Positions 33,006 through 40,771 of a DNA stretch of 64,000 nucleotides are shown piece by piece (position 1 is the first letter of the stretch; every line of letters begins with the position of its first letter). The translations under genes were made by a program, and so were the position numbers. The stretch lies in the NCBI RefSeq assembly GCF_050632395.1, contig NZ_CP192600.1, positions 1,984,001 to 2,048,000 on the forward strand. Reading direction: 5' to 3'. The DNA comes from JAUYQR01 sp050632395 (GTDB taxonomy: Bacteria > Pseudomonadota > Alphaproteobacteria > Rhodobacterales > Rhodobacteraceae). The notes under the pieces are model-generated. The model was given only the letters and a program-made list of their open reading frames with translations, searched no databases and had not been told where the DNA came from.

Positions 33006-33763
33006 CCGCGCCGCTGGCATTGGTCACCGGAGGCCAGCAGGGGATCGGCCTTGGCATCGCGCGGGCGCTGGCCGCCAAAGGGTTCCGGCTGGCCATCGCG
33101 TCGCTGCCGGGGCCAGACGACGGCGCGGTGAGCGCGGCGATGGCGGAGCTCGACGCAGAGGCGCGTTATTACCGGCACGATCTGGCCGATCTTGGCGCGA
33201 TACCGGCGCTGCTGGACCGGATCGAGGCGGCGCAGGGGCCGGTCGATACGCTGGTTCTCAACGCGGGGGTCGCGGCGCGAGTGCGGGGCGACATGCTGGA
33301 TCTGACGCCGGAGAACCTCGACTGGATCTTGCGGATCAACCTGTCGGGTGGGCTGTTCCTCGCGCAGGAGGTGGCGCGGCGGATGCTTGCGCGGTCGGTC
33401 GGGGCTTATCGGTCGATCACCTTCGTCACCTCGGTTTCCGCGCGGATGGCAAGCCCGGAGCGGGCGGATTACTGCATCTCGAAGGCGGCGGCGTCGATGG
33501 CGGCGCAGGCCCTGGCGCTCAGGCTCGCACCGCATGGCATCGGGGTCTTTGAACTCCGCCCCGGCATCATCGAGACCGGCATGACCGAAGCGGTGAAGGA
33601 CAAATACACCGCCCGCATCGCCGACGGGCTGGTGCCGGAAAACCGCTGGGGCCAGCCCGCCGACATCGGCGCGGTGATGGTGCCGATTGCCACGGGTGAA
33701 ATGCGCTTTGCCACCGGGGCGGTCATTCCCGTCGATGGCGGCCTGTCGATTGCGAGGCTTTGA
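33002..33763 (+). CDS. short-chain dehydrogenase/reductase
   Basis: 253-residue classical SDR of the 3-ketoacyl-ACP-reductase-like type. It has TGGQQGIGLGIA (cofactor), LVLNAGVAAR, the Ser in FVTSVSA, catalytic YCISKAA and a C-terminal IPVDGGLSI. It starts 4 bp before the upstream stop and ends immediately before the second GMC gene. Likely interconverts an alcohol and ketone in the operon's pathway; cofactor and substrate unknown. Confidence 0.88.
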   Translation: MTAPLALVTGGQQGIGLGIARALAAKGFRLAIASLPGPDDGAVSAAMAELDAEARYYRHDLADLGAIPALLDRIEAAQGPVDTLVLNAGVAARVRGDMLDLTPENLDWILRINLSGGLFLAQEVARRMLARSVGAYRSITFVTSVSARMASPERADYCISKAAASMAAQALALRLAPHGIGVFELRPGIIETGMTEAVKDKYTARIADGLVPENRWGQPADIGAVMVPIATGEMRFATGAVIPVDGGLSIARL

Positions 33764-35344
33764 ATGGCGTATGACTTTATCATCGTCGGCGGAGGATCGG
33801 CGGGCTGCGTGCTGGCAGCAAGGCTGAGCGAGAACCCGGAGGTTAAGGTGCTGCTGCTTGAGGCGGGCGGGCGCGACCGGCATCCCTTCTACCACCTGCC
33901 GGCAGGCTTTGCGAAGATGACCAAGGGCATCGGGTCATGGGGCTGGCAGACCGTGCCACAGCGCCACATGAACGGCATGGTGATCCGCTACACCCAAGCC
34001 AAGGTGATCGGCGGCGGGTCGTCGATCAACGCGCAGATCTACACGCGCGGGCATCCCCTGGACTACGAGGAATGGCGGCAGTTGGGCTGCGCGGGTTGGG
34101 GCTATGAGGATGTGCTGCCGTACTTTCGTAAGGCCGAGGACAACGACACATTCGACAACCGCTGGCACGGCAAGGGCGGGCCCTTGGGCGTCAGCCAGCC
34201 GCGTGCGCCCTTGCCGATCTGCGAGGCGTATTTCGCGGCTGCAGAGGAACTGGGCATTCCCCGCAACCATGATCTGACCAGCGAGACGCCGGATGGGGTG
34301 GGGTATTACCAACTGACCCAACGCCACGCGCGGCGGTCGTCAGCCTCGGTCGCCTATCTCGGCATGGCGCGTGGGCGGGCGAACCTGACGGTGCGGACGG
34401 GCGCGCAGGTGGCGCGGATCGTGGTCGAAAAGGGCCGCGCGGTGGGGGTGCAGCTTGCGGGCAGCGTGATGGAGCGGGCGGCGGAGGAGGTGATCCTGTC
34501 GTCGGGTGCCATCGGGTCGCCCCGGATGCTGATGCTGTCGGGCATCGGGCCGGCAGAGCATCTGCAATCGGTCGGCGTGCCGGTGGTGCTGGACCAGCCG
34601 GGGGTCGGGTCGGATTTGCAGGACCATCTCGACCTCTTCGTGATCGCCGAATGCACCGGGCCGCACACCTATGACCGCTATGCCAAGCCGCTGATGTCGG
34701 CGGTGGCTGGCTTGCAATATCTGCTGACGAAACGCGGGCCCGTCGCCTCCAGCCTCTTCGAGACGGGCGGGTTCTGGTATGCCGAGGAAGGCGCGCGGTC
34801 GCCGGATATCCAGTTCCATCTCGGCCTCGGCTCGGGGATCGAGGCCGGGGTGGCGGCGATGCCGCAGGGGGGCGTGACGCTGAATTCGGCCTACCTGCGG
34901 CCACGGTCACGGGGGACGGTGCGGCTGGCGTCGGCTGATCCAATGGCAGCACCACTCATTGATCCAAACTACTGGGCCGACCCGCATGATCGGGAAATGT
35001 CGATCCGCGGGCTGAAGATGGCGCGCGAGATTATCGCGGGGCAGGCGCTGAAGCCTTATGTGCTGGCCGAACGTCTGCCGGGGCCGGAGGTGCGGACCGA
35101 TCAGGACTATTTCGACTATGCCTGCCGCCACTCCAAGACCGACCACCACCCGGCTGGAACCTGCCGGATGGGCAGCGACGCGGGGGCCGTCGTGGACCCG
35201 CGCCTGCGGTTCAACGGGCTGGCGCGGCTGCGCGTCGTCGACGCCTCGGTGATGCCGCGGGTCGTGTCGTCCAACACCAATGCCGCGACGATCATGATTG
35301 CGGAGAAAGCCGCAGACATGATCCGCGCCGATCATGGAGCATGA
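33764..35344 (+). CDS. GMC-family FAD oxidoreductase (choline dehydrogenase-like, second copy)
   Basis: 526 residues of the BetA/alcohol dehydrogenase type. It has FIIVGGGSAGCVLAARLSE at the N-terminus, GGGSSINAQIYTRGHPLDYEEW near 85, and SSGAIGSPRMLMLSGIGP near 250. A C-terminal stretch has DHHPAGTCRMG and VDASVMPRVVSSNTNA with the catalytic His/Asn pair. Oxidises a primary or secondary alcohol to aldehyde or ketone using FAD; the aldehyde dehydrogenase upstream could take the product. Clearly a different subfamily from the first GMC protein. Confidence 0.9.
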   Translation: MAYDFIIVGGGSAGCVLAARLSENPEVKVLLLEAGGRDRHPFYHLPAGFAKMTKGIGSWGWQTVPQRHMNGMVIRYTQAKVIGGGSSINAQIYTRGHPLDYEEWRQLGCAGWGYEDVLPYFRKAEDNDTFDNRWHGKGGPLGVSQPRAPLPICEAYFAAAEELGIPRNHDLTSETPDGVGYYQLTQRHARRSSASVAYLGMARGRANLTVRTGAQVARIVVEKGRAVGVQLAGSVMERAAEEVILSSGAIGSPRMLMLSGIGPAEHLQSVGVPVVLDQPGVGSDLQDHLDLFVIAECTGPHTYDRYAKPLMSAVAGLQYLLTKRGPVASSLFETGGFWYAEEGARSPDIQFHLGLGSGIEAGVAAMPQGGVTLNSAYLRPRSRGTVRLASADPMAAPLIDPNYWADPHDREMSIRGLKMAREIIAGQALKPYVLAERLPGPEVRTDQDYFDYACRHSKTDHHPAGTCRMGSDAGAVVDPRLRFNGLARLRVVDASVMPRVVSSNTNAATIMIAEKAADMIRADHGA

Positions 35345-36513
35345 AGATGCTGTTGCCGACCGAAGCGGGGACGCTGGAAGCTTACCGCCTGACCGGCGAA
35401 CCGTTGGTGCCGCGCGCGCCAAGGGTGCCGCTGACGCGCACCGCCTTTGCCGCGGCGCACGTGATTTCCGACCCGCTGCGCGAGCGCAATCCGTGGGATA
35501 CCCGCCCCGCGGTGGATTGGGACGCGACGCTGGCGTTCCGGCAGGGGCTTTGGGATCAGGGATTGGGGCTGGCCGAGGCGATGGATACGGCACAGCGCGG
35601 GATGGGGGTAGACTGGCCGACCGCACTGGAACTGATCCAGCGCACCATGCGGGCCGCAAAGGCGCATCCCTTGCGTCCGCGTGTGGCCTGTGGGGCGGGG
35701 ACGGACCATGTGCCCTTGGCAGAGTTGCGGACGGCTGAGGCGATTTTGGCGGCATACCAGACGCAGGCCGAAGCGATCGAGGCGGCGGGCGGGCAGCTGA
35801 TCCTGATGGCAAGCCGCGCGTTCACGGCGATGAAAGCGGGCGTCGGGGTCTACCGGCGGGTCTATCGCCAACTGATCGAAGGCGCGCAGGAGCCGGTGAT
35901 CCTGCACTGGCTGGGCGACATGTTCGATCCGGCTTTGGCAGGCTATTGGGGCAGCCCCGATGTGGACGAGGCGACAGAGTTCGTTCTGGGGTTGATCGCG
36001 GACAATCCCGCCAAGGTGGATGGCATCAAGATATCCCTTCTGGATCAGGCGCATGAAGAGGCGTTCCGGGCTCGGCTGCCCAAGGGCGTGCGGCTTTATA
36101 CCGGCGATGACTTCAACTACGCGCCCCTGATCGAAGGCGACGGGGTGCATCATTCCCACGCGCTTCTGGGGATTTTCGCGGCCATCGCACCGGCGGCCAG
36201 TCAGGCGCTGGAGGCGCTGGCGCTGGGGGACCGCGAGACCTACCACCGATTGCTGGCGCCGACGGTGCCGCTCAGCCGCGAGATATTCCGCGCGCCGACA
36301 CGGTTCTACAAGGCCGGGATCGCGTTCCTGTCGTGGCTGAACGGCCACCAGCGCCATTTCATCATGCCTGCGGGGTTCCAATCCAGCCGCGACATCGTGC
36401 ATTACTCGGCCGTGTTCCGTCTGGCCGATGCAGCGCGTTTGCTGGAACGGCCAGACTTGGCGGAAGAACGGATGGGCCTGATGCTGAAGCTGCACGGGAT
36501 CGGGGTGGAGTGA
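35341..36513 (+). CDS. DUF993 protein (dihydrodipicolinate synthase/aldolase superfamily)
   Basis: 390-residue DUF993 protein, a TIM-barrel related to DHDPS-type lyases. A candidate Schiff-base Lys lies in VDGIKISLLD near residue 227, followed by LYTGDDFNYAPLIEGDG and HSHALLGIF. By superfamily logic it may catalyse a retro-aldol cleavage of a keto acid or ketose. Its ATG overlaps the upstream stop (ATGA) and its TGA overlaps the regulator's GTG. Reaction not established to my knowledge. Confidence 0.8.
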   Translation: MKMLLPTEAGTLEAYRLTGEPLVPRAPRVPLTRTAFAAAHVISDPLRERNPWDTRPAVDWDATLAFRQGLWDQGLGLAEAMDTAQRGMGVDWPTALELIQRTMRAAKAHPLRPRVACGAGTDHVPLAELRTAEAILAAYQTQAEAIEAAGGQLILMASRAFTAMKAGVGVYRRVYRQLIEGAQEPVILHWLGDMFDPALAGYWGSPDVDEATEFVLGLIADNPAKVDGIKISLLDQAHEEAFRARLPKGVRLYTGDDFNYAPLIEGDGVHHSHALLGIFAAIAPAASQALEALALGDRETYHRLLAPTVPLSREIFRAPTRFYKAGIAFLSWLNGHQRHFIMPAGFQSSRDIVHYSAVFRLADAARLLERPDLAEERMGLMLKLHGIGVE

Positions 36514-37514
36514 CGAAACGGCCGACCATCATCGAGGTTGCCGAGGCGGCGGGCGTGTCAAAATCGACCGTAAGTCTGGTCTTGCAGGACAGCCCCCTGG
36601 TGAAGGACGAAACGCGCGCGAAGGTCCGCGAGACGATGCGGGCGATCGGTTATGTCTACAATCGGGCGGCGGCGAACCTGCGGTCGGCCAATGTCGGGCT
36701 GATCGGGCTGGTGATCAACGATCTCAGAAACCCGTTCTTCACCGAATTTGCTACCAGCCTTCAGATGGCACTGTCGGCACGCGGCTACGCGACGGTTATC
36801 GCCAACACCGACGAAGACCCCACCATTCAGGCGCAGGTCGTGGGGTCGATGGTTGAACATGGTGTGTCGGGCCTTGTGATCTCGCCCACCTATGGCGGCA
36901 CTGAGGCCACGTTCGGGCCGCTGGAGCGGGCGGGGATACCGGTGCTGCAGGTGCTACGGCAGGCGTCGGGCGATACAGCGCGGTTTCCCTTTGCTTCGTT
37001 CGATTACCTGTCGGGCGGGCGGGCGGCAACGCGGCATCTGCTGGATATCGGCGCGCGGCGGATCGCGTTTGTCGGTGGGCCCGAGGGGCGGCCGATTACG
37101 GCGGAACGGATGGCGGGCTATCTGGCGGTGCTGCGCGATGCCGGGATGGAGCCGATCATCCTTCCGGGCCGGTCGTCGCGGGCTTTCGGGCGCGAGGCGG
37201 CGCTACGGCTGGGACGGGAATTCCCCGAGGTAGACGCGGCGGTTTGTTTCAACGATCTGGTCGCCTTGGGCATGATCGCCGGGTTTGCGGCGGCGGGACG
37301 GCGCGTGGGGGCGGATTTCCGGCTGGTGGGGTTCGACGACATCGAGGAATGCGCGATGGTCTACCCGCAACTGTCATCGGTGCGGTGCAACATCGCGGGG
37401 TTCGGCAGGGTGGCGGCGGATACGCTGGTCGACTGGCTGGAACAGGACAAGCACCCCGTGCCCGTAACTCGGGCGCCGGTGGAATTGGTCGTGCGGGCGT
37501 CAAGCGGGGGGTGA
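36510..37514 (+). CDS. LacI-family transcriptional regulator
   Basis: 334 residues. The N-terminal LacI helix-turn-helix (TIIEVAEAAGVSKSTVSLVLQ) and hinge (NRAAANLRSANVGLIGLVIND) are followed by a periplasmic-binding-protein-type effector domain (AFVGGPEGRPITAERM; VGFDDIEECAM). GTG 36510, overlapping the DUF993 stop, puts the HTH at residue 5; longer in-frame extensions run inside DUF993 and are rejected. It probably represses the whole operon at the TGGA-N4-TCCA sites at 22325 and 22347, with a sugar or intermediate as inducer. Confidence 0.9.
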   Translation: MTKRPTIIEVAEAAGVSKSTVSLVLQDSPLVKDETRAKVRETMRAIGYVYNRAAANLRSANVGLIGLVINDLRNPFFTEFATSLQMALSARGYATVIANTDEDPTIQAQVVGSMVEHGVSGLVISPTYGGTEATFGPLERAGIPVLQVLRQASGDTARFPFASFDYLSGGRAATRHLLDIGARRIAFVGGPEGRPITAERMAGYLAVLRDAGMEPIILPGRSSRAFGREAALRLGREFPEVDAAVCFNDLVALGMIAGFAAAGRRVGADFRLVGFDDIEECAMVYPQLSSVRCNIAGFGRVAADTLVDWLEQDKHPVPVTRAPVELVVRASSGG

Positions 37515-37517
37515 AGG

Positions 37518-37829
37518 ATGCTGCAACACTGTGTGTTCTGCGATGTGCGGGCAGATGCGCCGGAGGGCGCGGTGCACGACGTGATGCGCCGCTTGGCGGC
37601 GCTGGCCGAAAAGGTCGATGGCATGACCGCCTTCCAGCACGGGTCAAACCGGGATTACGAGGCGAAATCAGATCGCTACGGCATGGGCTTCATCTGCACC
37701 TTCCGTGACCGGGCGGCACATCTGGCCTATGAGCAGCACCCCGAGCATCAAGCGGCGGGGCGCGATCTGGTGGCGCTGTGCAACGGCGGCGTGGCCGGGA
37801 TCATGGTCTTTGACCTTGAGGTCGGCTGA
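37518..37829 (+). CDS. Dabb (dimeric alpha/beta barrel) family protein
   Basis: 103-residue stress-responsive A/B barrel (Dabb) protein: MLQHCVFCDVRADAP at the start, MTAFQHGSNRDYEAKSDRYGMGFICTF in the middle, and AHLAYEQHPEHQ at the end. Small ferredoxin-like dimers of this family act as cyclases, isomerases or carriers. ATG 37518 has AAGG upstream. Last gene of the operon, 3 bp after the LacI gene; it probably serves the pathway rather than stress. Confidence 0.82.
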   Translation: MLQHCVFCDVRADAPEGAVHDVMRRLAALAEKVDGMTAFQHGSNRDYEAKSDRYGMGFICTFRDRAAHLAYEQHPEHQAAGRDLVALCNGGVAGIMVFDLEVG

Positions 37830-37832
37830 GCC

Positions 37833-39410
37833 TCAGGGTTGCCAGACGGCCGGTTCGCTGCCGGGGCTGAGGGTGTAGAAGGCGCGGGCGGGCAGAGTCT
37901 GCCACGGGCCTTCGCTGCCATCGGGCCAAATCACGCGCATCTCGGCGGCGTCGGTCGCGCCAAGGCCAAAGTGCAGCCAGCCGACACTGCCGCTCATGTG
38001 GCCGCCGCCCGATGTGATTTCGTGACGTTCGACCGCCTCGCCGCGGCGAACCTCGATCACCGCCCCGATGGCGTTGCGGTTGGGGCCGGATTGACTAAGG
38101 CGCACCTGCACCCAGGCGCCCGGAAGGCTGGCATCCCCGCGCCAGATTTCGGCGCCTTCCCAGCGGTTTACAACGACAAGGTCAAGTGCACCGTCAAGGT
38201 TGAAATCAACCACCTGCGCCCCGCGACCGGTCTTGACGCTGGCGATCTTGGCCTTGTCGCCAACCTCGACGAACGTGCCATCCTCATTCTGTAAAAGCAG
38301 GTTGTTCGGATCGGCCGCCGCGAAATCAGGCATCTTGGCGACGTTGCCCTTGGCGACGAACAGATCAAGCCTGCCGTCGTTGTTCACATCCGCGAATTGC
38401 GGGTGCCAGGCGGTGGAAGGTTTCAGGTCGTCGCCGGTATAGGGCCGGTGCGCGGTGATGCCGCGCGCGAAGGCAAGATCGCTGTAGACCGGCTTGGTGC
38501 CCGGTTCAGGTGTGGCGAGGGTCTGGAACTTGTTGTCGGCCATGCTGGTGAGAAAAAAGTCAGGATAGCCGTCCAGCGTGATATCAGCCGACGCGATGCC
38601 CATCCCCCAGATGCGCAGCCGCTTCCAGCCTTCCTTTTCGGTGTATTCGCGCAGCGGTTGGCCGGGGTCGAGGTGCCAAAGTTGCTCGCGCCCGGCCTTG
38701 TAATACTCGCGGTCGTTCGACACCCGCAGGGCCGCTTGGCCGGTGCGGTTCCAGTCGGAGAATATCATCGACAGGGCGCAGAAGGATGGCGTCAGCGGGA
38801 TCGACGGGCCATACCCTTCGCCGGTCGGGCGGTAGAGGTGGTTGTCGGTGCAAGAGCCCCAGGGAAACGCCTCTTCCTTGCGGTCGATGTAGGTGCCGAT
38901 GGCAAGGGTGGGCCAAGTTTGCCCCTTTTCCCAAGTCGCGGCAAAGGCGGTGGACCAGGCGTCCCCGCCGTCGAAGCCCCAAGCGGCTGTCGCATCCTCG
39001 AACCGGCAGTCGCCAAGGCCGCGCAGCAGCAGATCAGGCCCCACGCGCAGGGTGACGAGGTCGAGGATGCCGTCGCTGTCGATGTCCAGAGGATAGGCGC
39101 CGGTGATGCCTGTGGGAAAGGCGGCGTCGGCCTTGGTGAAGGTCAGCGGGCCGCCCGTGGTGCTACGGTTGAGGTAAAGCGCCGAAGGGTCGGCACCGCC
39201 CGAGATGAACGCCTCGGGAAATCCGTCGCCAGAACAGTCGAAGGTCGAAACGCCGCCGCCGACCATGTATTCCCACTCGCCCTGATAGGCGGTGGTGATG
39301 CCGGAGGTGGCGGTTTCGTCGGTAAAGACGGGGATCACGGGCTCGGCCAGCACGGGGATGGCGAAAAGCACGGGGGTGGCGACAACCACAAAGGCGATGC
39401 GGAGGATCAT
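37833..39410 (-). CDS. exported FG-GAP/VCBS repeat protein with ASPIC/UnbV domain (CRTAC1-like)
   Basis: 525 residues. A signal peptide (cleavage after PVLA, about 22) is followed by several FG-GAP/VCBS calcium-binding repeats with D-x-D-x-D-G cores (DCSGDGFPEAFISG, DIDSDGILDLVTL, DVNNDGRLDLFVA, DFNLDGALDLVVV). A C-terminal ASPIC/UnbV domain has NRNAIGAVIEVR, GSVGWLHFGLG and VIWPDGSEG. Predicted secreted or periplasmic beta-propeller. Its ATG overlaps the stop of the haloperoxidase-like gene by 4 bp, so the two are coupled. Function of the pair unknown. Confidence 0.85.
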   Translation of the reverse strand: MILRIAFVVVATPVLFAIPVLAEPVIPVFTDETATSGITTAYQGEWEYMVGGGVSTFDCSGDGFPEAFISGGADPSALYLNRSTTGGPLTFTKADAAFPTGITGAYPLDIDSDGILDLVTLRVGPDLLLRGLGDCRFEDATAAWGFDGGDAWSTAFAATWEKGQTWPTLAIGTYIDRKEEAFPWGSCTDNHLYRPTGEGYGPSIPLTPSFCALSMIFSDWNRTGQAALRVSNDREYYKAGREQLWHLDPGQPLREYTEKEGWKRLRIWGMGIASADITLDGYPDFFLTSMADNKFQTLATPEPGTKPVYSDLAFARGITAHRPYTGDDLKPSTAWHPQFADVNNDGRLDLFVAKGNVAKMPDFAAADPNNLLLQNEDGTFVEVGDKAKIASVKTGRGAQVVDFNLDGALDLVVVNRWEGAEIWRGDASLPGAWVQVRLSQSGPNRNAIGAVIEVRRGEAVERHEITSGGGHMSGSVGWLHFGLGATDAAEMRVIWPDGSEGPWQTLPARAFYTLSPGSEPAVWQP

Positions 39411-40714
39411 GCGCGGGTCTTCAATGCAGCAGCGTAGGCGCCGATGCAGCGGCCTTGGGTCAAACCCTGCTCGACGCCAAATCGGTAGTGGATACCACCG
39501 TAAAGCCTTGAAATTCCAGCCTCTTCAGCGGCCGCCCAGAACGATGAAAAGCTGCGCACGGGCAGGCCCTCGTCTTCATGGGTGTGATCTTCGAAGGCGA
39601 AGTCATCGCCAAAGGCCGCCGACAGAACGGTGGCGGCCGCACCGGACTGGGTGCTGTGGCCCGAGGGGTACTCGGGAAAGGGCGGGGTGTTCAGGATCGG
39701 GTCGAACTTCGGGTCGATGTGGCGGCGGATATAGGTGATCGGGCGCAAGAGATTATACTCGAACTTGGCGGCCCAGCAGCCGATGAAGGCGTCGGCCATC
39801 GTGATGCCAAGCTTGGCGAGGATTTCGGAAATGCGGTCGGCGGGCAGGGCGTCACGTTCGGCGATATCAAGAACGATGGCGATCCAGTGGCCGGGCGGCG
39901 TGGGCGACAGCATCGGGTCATCCGACCAGAAGCGCGCGATCAGGCGCTGTTCATCGGTAAGGTTCGTGACGGTGTCGTAGACTTCTTTCGCCGCAAGGAA
40001 GAACGGCGAGGCCGGGTCCTCGCTGTAGGCGGGCGGGGCGGGCAGGCTGCAGGCGTCGCCCGTGGGCATGGCGAAGGGGCGCACCTTGCCCCAGTTGGGC
40101 AGCAGGGGCGCCTGCTGTTGCCGCACAAGGCTGGTCGGCACCCAGTCCTGCGGGTTGGTACCGGGGGTGTAGCTGGTCGGAAAGCCCATGTTCTCGATGG
40201 TGGCGCCGCCATCCGACTGCGACCATTGCAGGATATGCGCGGCAATCGCCTCGCCATGTGCGGTGCTGCGGGCGACCACGTCACCGGCGATGCCGTCCAT
40301 CGCCTTGCCGGCCATCCGGTCGGTCATCGCCCCCATCGCGCGCTGGCCGGTCGGGCCGGTGTTGGAAAAGAAGTTCTTTGCCGATGCGGCAAGCGCTGCG
40401 TGCAGGACACAAGCCTCGTCATGGTCGCCGGGGGCGCGGGCCGGAAGCCCGGTAAGGCCGTTCACCTGACCGGCAAGTGATCGCAGGGCAGAGTTGCCGC
40501 TGGCCATCGCCTCATGCGCCGTGATGCCGATGTAGGCGAAGGCGCGGCTGGCGACAGGGGGCGAATATGTGGCGGTGTGGCGGACCAGCTCAAGGATCAG
40601 CCGATACCAGGTGACGACGACGTCCCGCTCTACCTCGGGTCGTGTCGCGGCAGCAAGTGGGCCAGCCATCAGCGCCAACGGAAGTGCCAGTATGTGCCGA
40701 CGATGAAATTTCAT
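39407..40714 (-). CDS. vanadium-dependent haloperoxidase-like exported protein (PAP2 superfamily)
   Basis: 435 residues with an RR-containing signal (MKFHRRHILALPLALMAG, cleavage near LAAA), consistent with Tat export of a folded enzyme. It follows the haloperoxidase/acid phosphatase signature: KFEYNLLRP (K-x6-RP), PSGHS, and SRLYGGIH with the active-site His at about 409. The Asp normally four residues after that His is Gly here (HYRFG). Expected chemistry is halide oxidation with H2O2 or phosphate transfer. ATG at 40712-40714 begins the signal peptide; the longer frame is rejected. Coupled to the ASPIC/UnbV gene. Confidence 0.82.
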   Translation of the reverse strand: MKFHRRHILALPLALMAGPLAAATRPEVERDVVVTWYRLILELVRHTATYSPPVASRAFAYIGITAHEAMASGNSALRSLAGQVNGLTGLPARAPGDHDEACVLHAALAASAKNFFSNTGPTGQRAMGAMTDRMAGKAMDGIAGDVVARSTAHGEAIAAHILQWSQSDGGATIENMGFPTSYTPGTNPQDWVPTSLVRQQQAPLLPNWGKVRPFAMPTGDACSLPAPPAYSEDPASPFFLAAKEVYDTVTNLTDEQRLIARFWSDDPMLSPTPPGHWIAIVLDIAERDALPADRISEILAKLGITMADAFIGCWAAKFEYNLLRPITYIRRHIDPKFDPILNTPPFPEYPSGHSTQSGAAATVLSAAFGDDFAFEDHTHEDEGLPVRSFSSFWAAAEEAGISRLYGGIHYRFGVEQGLTQGRCIGAYAAALKTRA

Positions 40715-40771
40715 GGTCCCGCTCCCCAACGCTGGCCGTGTTATGACAAGCGGTCGGCAATCGGGCAAGCG

